From: Bryobacterales bacterium
GTDB lineage: Bacteria; Acidobacteriota; Terriglobia; Bryobacterales; Bryobacteraceae
Direction of reading: 5' to 3'
Length of the DNA stretch: 40,670 bases
Assembly (NCBI GenBank): GCA_019261985.1
Contig: JAFAQY010000073.1
Location: forward strand, 1-40,670
Under the pieces are notes generated by a model. The model was given only the letters and a program-made list of their open reading frames with translations. It was not told the DNA's origin and made no database searches. The position numbers and the translations under genes are program-made. Positions 25,942 to 34,894 of the stretch are shown in pieces. How positions within the stretch are numbered: position 1 is the first letter of the stretch; every line of letters starts with the position of its first letter.

Positions 25942-28470
25942 CTATTCGTAACGCAGCGCCACCGTCGGTTCCACCAGCACGGCCCGGCGCGTCGGAATGA
26001 AGCAGGCCATTAGAGCGACGGCGGCCAGAGTTACCGACACTCCGACATACGTTGCTGGGTCCGTCGCGGTGATTCCGTACAGCGCCGACTTCACCACGCG
26101 CGTCAACGCGAATGAGGCGCCTAATCCAACCGCCAGACCGATGGCGATCAGGATCAGAGCCTGGCGAACCACCAGGCTCAGGACATCCGGCGCGCCGGCT
26201 CCCAGAGCCATGCGAATTCCGATTTCGCGCGTGCGCTCGGCCACCGAGTAGGACATGACGCCATAGATGCCGGCGGCTGCCAGCACCGCGGCCACGCCTC
26301 CGAAAATCCCCAGCAGCACGATGTACAGCCGCAGATATTGCACTTGCTGATCCAGGTAATCCTCAACCGTTCGGAAGGTACCCGGCGGCTTGTTTGGATC
26401 CACCTCGGCGACGGCGCTGCGCACGGCCGAAACCAGGCCCTTCGGTTCGCCCGGCGTGCGCAGCACGAAGTACATCGCAGCGCGATCGTTCCAATACGGA
26501 CCCATCCAGCGCGGCGTCTGTTGCGTGTAGGGGACGTAAATCAGCGGCGGGCGCTGCCCTTGCGTATCCAGCCGGTTCAAGACGACGTCGCCGGCTATGC
26601 CTACAATCTGACGCGGCTGTTCGTCCGGAACGAAATCCAAGGTGATGCGTTTTCCAAGTGGCTCCTCGTTTGGGAAATAGCGCTTCGCCAGAGTCTGGCT
26701 GATGACAAGCACCAAAGGCGCAGCGGCCGTATCCTGAGAAGTAAATTCCCGGCCGCGTACAATCGGGATTTTCATCGTCGAGAAAAATCCGGGCGTGACG
26801 GCGAAATAGTTCCCGGTTTGGGCCTGCTCCTGTGAACTGCCGTTGCCTTGGCTGGCTGAAGGCGGCGCAGGCCGGCCCTCGATGAGAAAGGGCATCGGCA
26901 CGCCTCCGGCGGTGAGCGGCGGGCGGTTGATTCCCGCCACCGAAGTCACACCAGGCAGCGATTGGAGGCGGTCAAATAGTCGAGTGAACGTCAATGTCGT
27001 CTGCGGACTGATATCCCAAAGGCCCAAGCCTCGATAACGGGAATAAGGCTTGATCGCTTCGCCTTGCGGGAACCGGAACTCGAACGTCAGCAGGTTTTGC
27101 GGGTTCGCGCCGAGATCGGTACGCTGCACGCGAAGGAAGCTGTTGATCATCAATCCGGCGCCGATCAGGAGCACCAGGGCCATTGCGATCTGCAAAGCTA
27201 CCAGAGCGCTGCGCGCATGGTGCCGCGCTGCAGTATCGGTTCCGCTGCGGCCCGACTCTTTGAGCGAATTCACCAGATTCGGCTTGGACGCTTGAATCGC
27301 GGGGACGATGCCGAAGATCACCGCCGTGAGGATAGCGACGACCGCGGTAAACCCTAGGACTTCGGCATCCATCGAGATCGTCACCTGCCGGAGAAAACCG
27401 GGCGGCTCTGCCCACAAGAACAATTTCAAGCCGCCCCACGCGAGAAACACGCCCACAAACCCGCCGAGCAGAGAGAGCGGCACGCTCTCCATAATCAATT
27501 GCCGAACAATCCGCCAACGGCCCGCGCCGAGCGCGCTCCGCACCGCCATCTCCGTTCTTCGGGAAGCCGCGCGAGCGAGCATCAGACCCGCGACATTCGC
27601 GCATCCGATCAGCAGCACGAACGCGACCGCGCCTTGAAGAATCAGTAAAGGCGAACGCAAACCTCCGTATGCCGCTTCCTGCAGCCCCTGCACATTCGCG
27701 CCGACACCCTGGTTGCGCTCGGGATCGGAGGAAGCGAGCTGCGCGGCGATTCCACTCGCCTCCGCCTGCGCCTGCTTCATCGAAACTCCCGGCTTGAGCC
27801 GCCCCACGGCCAGCAAAAAACCCTGGCGGCTGAGGGCTTGGGTCCGGCCGATCGGCTGCGGAACCCAGAAATCGCAATCGTCCTGGAAGAAGCTGAAATC
27901 CCTCGGCATGACGCCTATGATCGTATTGCTCGCCTTGTCCATCATCATGGCCCGCCCAACGATATTTGGGTCGCCATTGAAATGGCGCTGCCAGAAGCGA
28001 TGGCTGATGACCACTACGGGCGCGACGTTGCCGATCTGGTCCTCTTCGTCGGTGAAAATGCGCCCAAGAATGGGCTGCACGCCAATGGCTTTGAACATGG
28101 AAGGCGTGAACGTTTCGCCATTGATTCGCTCAGCCGGAGCGCCGTTTTCCTCGGCCCCGATCACTGCCGTGCCGCCGTTGAACGCGCCGACTGCCGTGTA
28201 GGACTGGCTGCGGTCGCGATAGGCGAAATAACTGGACACGTTTACGTTGTTCCGCTGGTCGGGCCGGTTCAGCGGGCTGCTCCAGATCACGACCATTTTG
28301 CCGGGGTCGGGAAACGGCAGCGGGCGCAGCAGGGTGCCGTTAATCAAGCTGAAAACGAGAGTGTTGGCACCGATGCCCAGCGCCAGTGACAGAGCTGCGA
28401 CACTCGTGAAGCCCGGCCTTTTCACAAGCATTCTGAAGCCGTAAATGACGTCCTGCCATAACGTGCTCAT
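25942..28470 (-). CDS. MacB/FtsX-type ABC transporter permease (acidobacterial duplicated orphan permease)
   Basis: The 842-residue protein consists of two MacB-periplasmic-plus-FtsX units in tandem. An N-terminal helix ([20 protein letters not shown]) precedes a periplasmic domain, then three helices (about 280-400, with [20 protein letters not shown]). A second start helix follows at about 425 ([20 protein letters not shown]), then another periplasmic domain and final helices (about 705-835, with [20 protein letters not shown]). This is the duplicated permease family numerous in Acidobacteria, usually without an adjacent ATPase, as here. The ATG follows GGGAGGAA. It is divergent from a PadR regulator, the usual genomic partner. 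The transported substrate is unknown. Confidence 0.9.
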   Translation of the reverse strand: MSTLWQDVIYGFRMLVKRPGFTSVAALSLALGIGANTLVFSLINGTLLRPLPFPDPGKMVVIWSSPLNRPDQRNNVNVSSYFAYRDRSQSYTAVGAFNGGTAVIGAEENGAPAERINGETFTPSMFKAIGVQPILGRIFTDEEDQIGNVAPVVVISHRFWQRHFNGDPNIVGRAMMMDKASNTIIGVMPRDFSFFQDDCDFWVPQPIGRTQALSRQGFLLAVGRLKPGVSMKQAQAEASGIAAQLASSDPERNQGVGANVQGLQEAAYGGLRSPLLILQGAVAFVLLIGCANVAGLMLARAASRRTEMAVRSALGAGRWRIVRQLIMESVPLSLLGGFVGVFLAWGGLKLFLWAEPPGFLRQVTISMDAEVLGFTAVVAILTAVIFGIVPAIQASKPNLVNSLKESGRSGTDTAARHHARSALVALQIAMALVLLIGAGLMINSFLRVQRTDLGANPQNLLTFEFRFPQGEAIKPYSRYRGLGLWDISPQTTLTFTRLFDRLQSLPGVTSVAGINRPPLTAGGVPMPFLIEGRPAPPSASQGNGSSQEQAQTGNYFAVTPGFFSTMKIPIVRGREFTSQDTAAAPLVLVISQTLAKRYFPNEEPLGKRITLDFVPDEQPRQIVGIAGDVVLNRLDTQGQRPPLIYVPYTQQTPRWMGPYWNDRAAMYFVLRTPGEPKGLVSAVRSAVAEVDPNKPPGTFRTVEDYLDQQVQYLRLYIVLLGIFGGVAAVLAAAGIYGVMSYSVAERTREIGIRMALGAGAPDVLSLVVRQALILIAIGLAVGLGASFALTRVVKSALYGITATDPATYVGVSVTLAAVALMACFIPTRRAVLVEPTVALRYE

Positions 28471-28819
28471 ACGGGGGTTCCTCCCAGACAGCTTATGCTT
28501 AGACGGAAATGGGTGGGTTTAGTTCCCCGGGCAGGCTATATTGCCATCACCAGCGGACAAACACGCTCTTGGATTCTCCCTGATACTTGTCGGTGCTCGC
28601 GATCGCGATTCATTTCCGGCGGGTTCATAAACCAATGCCTAATAACTGAATCTGATGGGCACTCAGTCGTGAGACCTCATCGTTGGTTGGAATGTACTTT
28701 TCTCCCTACATTCGCCCATCCCTTTCGCAAAAATAAATTGAAGCTTTGTAGGAAACATTTTGTTCGAGATATCGTAGTTTATATCGTACGATATATTTTA
28801 GGATAGGAGTAATGAGTAC
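28471..28819. other. divergent regulatory region between permease and padR
   Basis: This AT-richer spacer of 349 bases contains the PadR-type operator described separately and a 12-base palindrome TCGCGATCGCGA near 28599-28610. TTGTTC (28760-28765) and TATCGT (28782-28787), 16 bases apart, form a weak promoter match whose -10 lies within the operator. A plus-strand frame across the region is not protein-like. Confidence 0.4.
28780..28795. promoter_or_regulatory. 16-bp palindromic operator upstream of padR
   Basis: TATATCGTACGATATA is a perfect 16-base palindrome 25 bases upstream of the PadR ATG. A further half-site ATATCGTA sits at 28769-28776, in direct repeat with the left half (28781-28788) at 12-base spacing. 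PadR dimers bind such palindromes near their own promoters, so negative autoregulation and control of the divergent permease are likely. Confidence 0.65.
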
Positions 28820-29332
28820 ATGTCTGGAACTTGGAGCTGGTCTAACGATCCAAGCCTTTGGAATAGTTTGTTTTACACCCCTTTACGCAGGGGCCGTTTT
28901 TTTGGTGCTTCGGAATTGCGACTGGCCATTCTCTCAATGCTGGTGGAAGGGCCGAAGCACGGTTACGAATTAATGAAGGAGCTTGAGACCCGCTCCGGTG
29001 GAAGCTATAGGGTTAGCGCCGGCAGCATGTATCCCGCGCTCCAAATGCTTGAAGATGAAGGGATGGTGACATCAGAGCAGCGCGACGGCAAGCGCATCTA
29101 CAGTCTAAAAGATCCCGGCAGGGCTGAAGTCGAGCGGGAAGCCGCAGCAATAGACCGAATCTGGCGGAAGGCCTCGCACTGGGGAGACTGGGGGCCGTGG
29201 GTGGCGGGGCCAATCGGCGGACTGATAAAGGCCACCTTCCATGCCGTTAATCGCGCCGGAACCGATAGCGAAAAGAGAGCTAAGATCGAGGACATATTGG
29301 ACCGAACGCGGCGCGAACTAGAAGGACTCTAG
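28820..29332 (+). CDS. PadR family transcriptional regulator
   Basis: The 170-residue product carries the PadR winged helix: LRLAILSMLVEGPKHGYELM, then SYRVSAGSMYPALQMLEDEG, then RIYSLKDPGRAEVEREAAAI. The C-terminal half (about 110-170) is helical and larger than in the roughly 110-residue acidobacterial PadR proteins, and could form a dimer or ligand domain. The N-terminus has an aromatic, low-complexity lead (SGTWSWSNDPSLWNSLFYTP). TAGGAG precedes the start; a nearer ATG at 28812 is out of frame. It is divergent from the MacB/FtsX permease and probably controls it through the palindrome at 28780-28795. Confidence 0.9.
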   Translation: MSGTWSWSNDPSLWNSLFYTPLRRGRFFGASELRLAILSMLVEGPKHGYELMKELETRSGGSYRVSAGSMYPALQMLEDEGMVTSEQRDGKRIYSLKDPGRAEVEREAAAIDRIWRKASHWGDWGPWVAGPIGGLIKATFHAVNRAGTDSEKRAKIEDILDRTRRELEGL

Positions 29333-29401
29333 CCCGCGAAAGGGCCGCTAACAAGAGTGCAACCTGCCCGCAAGATGCTCTGGTGGTCGCGAGGTGTAGA
29401 T

Positions 29402-29968
29402 TCACGAAAAACGCGCGTCGAGGATTTCGCAGATCAAATGGTACGTTGCAAGATGGAGTTCCTGCACTCGGGCGGTGTTGCAACCCGGGGCGGCGAGCAC
29501 TAGATCGCAGCTATTTGAGGAGCGGCCCGGGCCGGTGATGAGAATTGTCACCATTCCATGCGACTTCGCAACCTTAAATCCGCGAATGACGTTTGTGGAC
29601 GTGCCGCTGGTGGAAATTCCGAGTGCGACGTCGCCGGCTACACCTAAGGCCTCGATTTGGCGGGCGAATACTTCGGTGTAAGCATAATCGTTGGCGCATG
29701 CGGTCAGCACCGAAGCGTCGCAGGTGAGGGCGATCGCGGGAAGCGGGCGGCGATCGCGCTCGAAACGCACTACCAGTTCTCCGCAAATGTGCTGCGCATC
29801 GGCCGCGCTGCCGCCGTTACCGAATATCAGTAGCTTGTTGCCACGCGCCAGCGCGTCGCCGATCGCCTGCGCGGCGGCGGCTATGGATTGCGCGTATCCG
29901 GACTCGGCGGCGTCCGCGAAAACCCGGCCGATTTCCTTAAGCCGGGACGCAATGGCGGAATCGGACAT
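29402..29968 (-). CDS. gmhA: sedoheptulose 7-phosphate isomerase (phosphoheptose isomerase)
   Basis: GmhA converts sedoheptulose 7-phosphate to D-glycero-D-manno-heptose 7-phosphate, the first step to lipopolysaccharide or surface-glycan heptose. From ATG 29968 the protein has 188 residues, close to the usual 190. SIS-domain features are LLIFGNGGSAADAQHICGEL (phosphate loop plus His and Glu zinc ligands), GISTSGTSTNVIRG and the C-terminal HLATYHLICEIL with the last His ligand. The open frame extends to 30097 but overlaps the upstream gene; the distance to that stop is 11 bases. It is the last gene of an eleven-gene run. No other heptose gene is in the window. Confidence 0.9.
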   Translation of the reverse strand: MSDSAIASRLKEIGRVFADAAESGYAQSIAAAAQAIGDALARGNKLLIFGNGGSAADAQHICGELVVRFERDRRPLPAIALTCDASVLTACANDYAYTEVFARQIEALGVAGDVALGISTSGTSTNVIRGFKVAKSHGMVTILITGPGRSSNSCDLVLAAPGCNTARVQELHLATYHLICEILDARFS

Positions 29969-29979
29969 GAATTTCCAAT

Positions 29980-30375
29980 TTAGCGAAGAAATTCGATAGG
30001 CGCGAAGGAAACGATCCGCCATCGCCGACCTTGTTTCTCGATGGTGCAATTTACAATCCGGCGCTTGGGCAGGTTTTGATCGATGCGCAACAGCCAATCC
30101 AGCTTCAGCGTGCGCTTGTGCTCGTCGCCGCCGTCCGAGACGATTTCGATGCTTGATTCAATATCGGAACGCTCCAGCAGCGAACGCACCTGGCTTGAGA
30201 GGGCGTCGTAGCCCGGCATCTTGGAATCAAAGTGATTCAGGAATGCCGTGGCGTCTTTATCCGCTAACGCCTCGGCCGCCGTTCGAAAAAAGTCCAGCAC
30301 GTCTTTAGGCGCGTCGGGGGGCGGGACATCCTGAGCCCGCAAGGCACACGCGAAAAAGATCAACGCGACTCTCAC
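29980..30375 (-). CDS. small secreted NTF2-like protein
   Basis: From GTG 30375 the product has 131 residues: a short signal peptide (RVALIFFACALRAQD), then DVLDFFRTAAEALADKDATA, a central helix pair, and strands ending RRWRIVSFAPIEFL. The alpha-helix-then-curved-sheet pattern resembles SnoaL/NTF2-type folds, but I see no catalytic set. The GTG overlaps the TGA of argJ (GTGA), which fixes this start over the longer frame to 30429 and implies coupled translation. It is likely periplasmic; function unknown. Confidence 0.65.
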   Translation of the reverse strand: MRVALIFFACALRAQDVPPPDAPKDVLDFFRTAAEALADKDATAFLNHFDSKMPGYDALSSQVRSLLERSDIESSIEIVSDGGDEHKRTLKLDWLLRIDQNLPKRRIVNCTIEKQGRRWRIVSFAPIEFLR

Positions 30376-31529
30376 GTGCGATAACTCGCGTTGATGCGAA
30401 TGTATTCTTCCGTCAGATCGCAGGTCCAAAAGCGGGCAGAGCCTTTGCCGCGGCCGCGAATGGACAACCTGATAGTGCAGTCCGGAGCATCCAGCTTTTG
30501 TTTAAGGCCGTCTTCTGAAAAATCGGCGGCAAGGCCGCCGCGGCACACCGGCATTCCCTGCATGTCGATGTCTGTTTCGCGCGGATCGAAAACAACACCG
30601 GCATTGCCTGCAGCGGAAAGAATGCGGCCCCAGTTAGGGTCCGAGCCGGCGATTGCGGTCTTGACAAGCGGCGAGTTGGCGATCGCGCGCGCGATCTTTT
30701 CGGCGGCGGCATCGCTCGGCGCGCCGGCCACGTCAATCGTAACCAGCTTGCGCGCGCCCTCTCCATCATGGACGATCTGAATCGCAAGCGACTCCAGAAC
30801 CTCCGTCAGAGCCTCCTCGAAGGCTTTGCGGGGCGGCCGTACATTCGACGCGCCATTTGCGAGCACAGCGACGGTATCGTTGGTCGACGTGTCGCCGTCT
30901 ACCGAGATGCGATTGAACGTGCGGCCGGTCGCATTCGACAGCGCTAACTGCAGCGCGGAGCGGGAGACCGCCGCGTCCGTCATAACGAAAGCGAGCGTTG
31001 TGGCCATGCGCGGATGAATCATTCCGGAACCCTTGCACATTCCAGCGATATGCGCGCCGCCGACGCTCACGTATGCCGTTTTAAGGCGCGTATCCGTCGT
31101 CATGATGGCTGCCGCGGCATGAGTAAATCGCTCGGCGTCGAGCTCGGAATGCAGCTTGGGAAGAACGCGCAGAATCAGCGCGGAATCCAACTCTACGCCG
31201 ATGACGCCGGTAGATGCCGGCAATACCTCATTCGGCTTGATGTTCAGAACGTCAGCCGCGGAATTCACGCACTCAACGGCAACTTGTTCCGCGGTGCGCG
31301 TGGCGCAGTTAGCATTTCCCGCATTCGCCAGTATGGCTCGCATACTGCCGGCCGAAGAGCGCAGATTTTTGCGGGCGATCGTCACCGGCCCCGCCACCAC
31401 ACGATTTGTGGTGAATACCGCGGCCGCGGCGGCCGGCTGGTCGGAAAAGATCAGCGCCACATCATCTTTGGCCACTTTTCGGATGCCGGCGTAAGTAGAC
31501 GCATATCGAAACCCACGCGGTGTATTCAT
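30372..31529 (-). CDS. argJ: bifunctional ornithine/glutamate N-acetyltransferase
   Basis: ArgJ transfers acetyl from N-acetylornithine to glutamate (and often also from acetyl-CoA) in the cyclic arginine pathway. The 385 residues include NAGNANCATR and the self-cleavage site within KGSGMIHPRMATTLAFVMTD: the chain is cut between Ala176 and Thr177, and Thr177 becomes the nucleophile. The usual ATMLAF appears here as ATTLAF. NRISVDGDTSTNDT and the terminal EYIRINASYRT are family-typical. Its ATG overlaps the fmt stop by four bases (ATGA) and its own TGA overlaps the next start. No other arginine gene is in the window. Confidence 0.95.
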   Translation of the reverse strand: MNTPRGFRYASTYAGIRKVAKDDVALIFSDQPAAAAAVFTTNRVVAGPVTIARKNLRSSAGSMRAILANAGNANCATRTAEQVAVECVNSAADVLNIKPNEVLPASTGVIGVELDSALILRVLPKLHSELDAERFTHAAAAIMTTDTRLKTAYVSVGGAHIAGMCKGSGMIHPRMATTLAFVMTDAAVSRSALQLALSNATGRTFNRISVDGDTSTNDTVAVLANGASNVRPPRKAFEEALTEVLESLAIQIVHDGEGARKLVTIDVAGAPSDAAAEKIARAIANSPLVKTAIAGSDPNWGRILSAAGNAGVVFDPRETDIDMQGMPVCRGGLAADFSEDGLKQKLDAPDCTIRLSIRGRGKGSARFWTCDLTEEYIRINASYRT

Positions 31530-32440
31530 GCCAGCGCCTCACCGTCTTGAAGCGGAAACCCATTCAGAAATGCCGCTGCTTCCATCCTCTTCTTCCCTTC
31601 CAACTGCACCTCCAATATTTCCATCGCCCCGCCGCGGCAGCCCGCATAAAGACGCCGGCCTTCTATTTGCAGACGGCCCGGCGGCACCTCGCGTTGCGCT
31701 GCACGCCCTTTCCATATATGCAAACGCTGGCCGCGCACAAACCCATAGCAACCCGGCCATGGCAGAAACCCTCGCACGCGGTTCAAAATATCGCCGGCCG
31801 GCATCGACCAGTCGAGGTGCCCGTCCTCTTTCTTAAGAATCGGAGCGTAGCTGGCCTGTGAGTTGTCCTGCGGTTCGGGCTGAATATCTTTAAGCTCGGA
31901 GAGAGTCCGCACCAGCAAATCGCCGCCGGCAAAGGCCAGGCGCTGCCCCAGTTCGATGGCGGTTTCTTCGAGGCCGATCTCCGTTTCCCATTTGAGCAGC
32001 ATATCGCCGGTGTCCAAACCCGCGTCGATTTTCATCGTGGTGACGCCCGTGCGAGATTCGCCGTTCGCTACGGCCCACTGAATGGGCGCGGCGCCGCGAT
32101 ATTTCGGGAGCAGCGATGCGTGCACGTTGACGATACCTTGAGGCGGGATGCCGAGGATCGGTTGAGGAATGATCTGGCCGTAGCCGACCACGACCATCGC
32201 ATCCGGCGCAATGGATTTTAACTGTTCGATAATTTCGGGCCGGCGAACACGCTCAGGTTGAAACACCGCGACACCCAGGCGAAGAGCGGCCTCTTTTACC
32301 GGAGGCATGGATTGCCTTTGTCCGCGGCCTTTGGGGCGGTCGGGTTGCGTAAAAACAGCCGCGATCTCGTGACCGGCGGCAGCGGTTTTCTCAAGGGTCG
32401 GGACGGCGAACGCGGGCGTTCCCATAAAAATCAGTTTCAT
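31526..32440 (-). CDS. fmt: methionyl-tRNA formyltransferase
   Basis: Fmt formylates initiator Met-tRNA for translation initiation. The 304 residues start with KLIFMGTPAFAVPTLEK and include VNVHASLLPKYRGAAPIQWA (catalytic Asn and His, formyl-tetrahydrofolate binding) and GLDTGDML with the catalytic Asp. The C-terminal tRNA-binding domain follows (LNRVRGFLPWPGCYG). It follows def after 61 bases occupied by a long palindrome, and overlaps argJ by ATGA. Pairing with def is the usual bacterial arrangement. Confidence 0.96.
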   Translation of the reverse strand: MKLIFMGTPAFAVPTLEKTAAAGHEIAAVFTQPDRPKGRGQRQSMPPVKEAALRLGVAVFQPERVRRPEIIEQLKSIAPDAMVVVGYGQIIPQPILGIPPQGIVNVHASLLPKYRGAAPIQWAVANGESRTGVTTMKIDAGLDTGDMLLKWETEIGLEETAIELGQRLAFAGGDLLVRTLSELKDIQPEPQDNSQASYAPILKKEDGHLDWSMPAGDILNRVRGFLPWPGCYGFVRGQRLHIWKGRAAQREVPPGRLQIEGRRLYAGCRGGAMEILEVQLEGKKRMEAAAFLNGFPLQDGEALA

Positions 32441-32444
32441 TGCG

Positions 32445-32498
32445 GTAGGACAAGCTTCAGCTTGTCCAAACGGGTGGACAAGCTGAAGCTTGTCCTAC
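32445..32498. repeat. nested palindrome between def and fmt
   Basis: A perfect 23-base inverted repeat (arms 32445-32467 and 32476-32498, beginning GTAGGACAAGCTTCAG) surrounds an 8-base loop AAACGGGT. Each arm is itself a hairpin: GGACAAGCT and AGCTTGTCC around TC. It begins four bases after the def stop and ends before the fmt start. There is no T-run. The tiny-loop, self-complementary arms recall the hairpins at 12435-12471 and 14114-14290. Confidence 0.9.
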
Positions 32499-32501
32499 TG
32501 C

Positions 32502-33017
32502 TCAGCTCCATTCGTTCGCCTTTTGCAACTTCCGGATCTTCCTTCGAATCAGATCCCGTTTCAGCGGACTGATGTGACTTATATACAGTTGCCCGTTCAA
32601 GTGATCCGTTTCGTGCAGCAAGGCGCGCGCGAGCAGTTCTTCGCCCGTGATCTCGAACTGCGTGCCCTTTGCATCGAAAGCGCGAACGGTGACTTTGTTG
32701 GCGCGCGTCACGGGCTCGCGAAAGCTCGGAAGACTGAGGCAACCCTCTTCGCTGGTTTGCGATCCGTCCCGGTCGACGATCTCCGGATTGATGAGAACAA
32801 GCTTCTGCGCCGGGTCTTCTCCACTCGATATGTCGATAACCGCGATGCGCTTCCCGACCCCGATCTGCGGCGCCGCGAGGCCCACACCCTTTGCCGCGTA
32901 CATCGAGATGAACATGTCGTCGACAAGTTGATGCAGCTCTTCGGTGTCGAATTCCTTAATTTCGAGCGCCGGCGTTTCAAGCACCGGCTGGCCGTATTTG
33001 ACAATCGGGTAAATCAT
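32502..33017 (-). CDS. def: peptide deformylase
   Basis: Def removes the formyl group from nascent proteins. From ATG 33017 it has 171 residues with the three motifs GVGLAAPQIG (44-53), EGCLS with metal ligand Cys93, and HETDH (135-139) supplying two His ligands and the catalytic Glu136. The ATG shares one base with the aroC stop (TGATG). The frame also opens one codon earlier at TTG. The C-terminal basic helix (LKRDLIRRKIRKLQKANEWS) is normal. Confidence 0.96.
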   Translation of the reverse strand: MIYPIVKYGQPVLETPALEIKEFDTEELHQLVDDMFISMYAAKGVGLAAPQIGVGKRIAVIDISSGEDPAQKLVLINPEIVDRDGSQTSEEGCLSLPSFREPVTRANKVTVRAFDAKGTQFEITGEELLARALLHETDHLNGQLYISHISPLKRDLIRRKIRKLQKANEWS

Positions 33018-34189
33018 CAAAAATTCTTTACCTGTTCGAGATATGCGTCGTGATTGCGCTTCGTTTCGGCGAGTGAATCGCCGCCGAATTTTTCGAGCGC
33101 CGCGCCCGCAAGAACCAACGCCACCATCGCCTCCCCGATCACCCCAGCCGCGGGCACCACCGCGACGTCGCTGCGTTCATAAGCGGCCAGCGCGGGTTCG
33201 CGGGTGGCGAGGTCGACGCTTTCAAGCGGCCTGCGCAGCGTCGAGATCGGTTTCAGGAAACCGCGCACGAGCACGTCCTGGCCATTGGTCATCCCGCCTT
33301 CTAGTCCCCCGGCGCGGTTCGCCCCGCGAAAAAACCGGCGTTCGGTTTTTTCGTAATGAATCGTATCCTGCACCTGCGATCCGAATGCTTGCGAGCCTTC
33401 TGAAGCAAAGCCCACCTCGACGCCTTTGACTGCCTGCATGGAAACGATGGCCTGGGCGAGTTTGCCGTCCAGGCGCGTGTCCCACGCGATGTGCGATCCA
33501 AGGCCGGGCGGAACTCCGTGCGCGACTACTTCGAAAACTCCGCCGACGGTATCGCCCGTCCGATACGCATGATCCACCACGGCTTTCATCCGCTGCTCGG
33601 CTTCCGCATCGACGCAGTTCAAGAGCACTTCATCGCGCCGGCTGAGCGCCACCAGTTCGTCCCAGCTTGCGGAGCGCTCCAGTTTCGCGGCGCCGACCTG
33701 AATTACGTGACTCAAAACGCAGATTCCCAGTTCACCTAAAAACGCTTTCGCAATTGCGCCGGCAGCCACTCGCGCGGTGGTTTCACGCGCGCTCGCGCGT
33801 TCCAGAATGTACCGCGCGTCTTGAAAATTGTACTTAATGGCGCCTGCAAGGTCGGCATGGCCGGGGCGCGGACGCGTTACCGGCTTCTTGTTTTCCTCCG
33901 CGCCTTCCGTGTCTTCCACCGGAAGGGCTTCCGTCCAATTCTTCCAATCTTTATTTTCGAGAATGATGGCGACGGGCGATCCGATGGTTTTCGAGTGCCG
34001 CACGCCGCTGACGATGTGCGCGCGGTCGGTTTCGATCTTCATCCGGCCGCCGCGTCCGTAACCCTGCTGGCGCCGCCACAACTCGCGGTCTATGGCTGCA
34101 AGCGACACCGGCACGCCGGCCGGCAAACCGGTCAACGTCGCGACTAAACATTCTCCATGGGATTCTCCCGCCGTTTCAAAGCGAAGCAT
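33017..34189 (-). CDS. aroC: chorismate synthase
   Basis: AroC makes chorismate from EPSP with reduced FMN, the last shared step to aromatic amino acids. The 390 residues have the family signatures TAGESHGECLVATLTGLPAG at the N-terminus, RPGHADLAGAIKYNFQDARY, ERASARETTARVAAGAIAK, and RRFFRGANRAGGLEGGMTNG. Length and motifs are normal. No clear ribosome-binding site precedes ATG 34189; the previous gene (epsI) ends 57 bases upstream. It is translationally linked to def (TGATG). Confidence 0.96.
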   Translation of the reverse strand: MLRFETAGESHGECLVATLTGLPAGVPVSLAAIDRELWRRQQGYGRGGRMKIETDRAHIVSGVRHSKTIGSPVAIILENKDWKNWTEALPVEDTEGAEENKKPVTRPRPGHADLAGAIKYNFQDARYILERASARETTARVAAGAIAKAFLGELGICVLSHVIQVGAAKLERSASWDELVALSRRDEVLLNCVDAEAEQRMKAVVDHAYRTGDTVGGVFEVVAHGVPPGLGSHIAWDTRLDGKLAQAIVSMQAVKGVEVGFASEGSQAFGSQVQDTIHYEKTERRFFRGANRAGGLEGGMTNGQDVLVRGFLKPISTLRRPLESVDLATREPALAAYERSDVAVVPAAGVIGEAMVALVLAGAALEKFGGDSLAETKRNHDAYLEQVKNF

Positions 34190-34246
34190 CAGAGGAATTT
34201 TTATGGTAACAAGGGAACGAGTTGTCAGTTGTCAGTTATCGGCAAC

Positions 34247-34894
34247 TCAGTAAGGGAGGAAACTGCGCAGTGGGGCGAAAAACGCGATAACGAAATCCCT
34301 TGCGGTCTTGGTGGCTTCATCTCGGTTGTCATTGCGGATCGGGATCACCACACGAACGAGCGCCGTGTCCGTGCGGTTCCAGCGGATCGCGTCGGCAATG
34401 CTCCAGAATTTCGCCTTGTACTCGCTCGCGACCACGCGATCCCGGGATTGGTACCAGTAGAGGACCAGGCTGCGCTCTTCTCCGTGCGCGACGACGTAGC
34501 GGTTGACCGTTATTGGGCGTTCGCCTACATCGATCGTCATCTCGTCGGCAAGCAGAGGCGTCCAACCGCCGGCAGGTAAACAATTCTTGGGCGAATGCGG
34601 CGACGCCCCCTTGCTGAGCGTGCGGAAGGCCGCGACAAACAGATTCGCGCCGCGCTTGCGGGTTTCGTCGATATAGACGCGGCTGAGCAGGTCATCGGCC
34701 TTCAAGAAATCGCGGATCTCCGGTTCAATAACGGCTTCTTGGTAGAAATGCCAATTACCCAGATCCAACGGCAGGTTCGCGAGCGGCTTGATGTCGGGCA
34801 GGTATTCTTCGCGTTCCGAGCTGCGTAACAACACGCCTTGCAAAAGCAGTAGCGCGGTGGCTATCAGTACCGCAGGTTTAATGGCTCTAGGCAC
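34247..34894 (-). CDS. EpsI family exosortase-associated protein
   Basis: From GTG 34894 the product has 215 residues: one N-terminal membrane helix (IKPAVLIATALLLLQGVLL), then a periplasmic EpsI-type domain with NLPLDLGNWHFYQE, the conserved SPKNCLPAGGW, then NRYVVAHGEERSLVLYWYQS. EpsI proteins accompany exosortases in exopolysaccharide loci, often fused to them; here they are separate genes. The GTG overlaps the exosortase stop by eight bases, which decides the start over the upstream Met at 34918 and implies tight coupling. Confidence 0.85.
   Translation of the reverse strand: MPRAIKPAVLIATALLLLQGVLLRSSEREEYLPDIKPLANLPLDLGNWHFYQEAVIEPEIRDFLKADDLLSRVYIDETRKRGANLFVAAFRTLSKGASPHSPKNCLPAGGWTPLLADEMTIDVGERPITVNRYVVAHGEERSLVLYWYQSRDRVVASEYKAKFWSIADAIRWNRTDTALVRVVIPIRNDNRDEATKTARDFVIAFFAPLRSFLPY

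Noticed and set aside
26972-27877. 301-codon frame inside the ABC-permease gene
   Set aside because: Same-strand out-of-frame shadow with Arg/Gly/Ala bias; the permease frame has complete domains.
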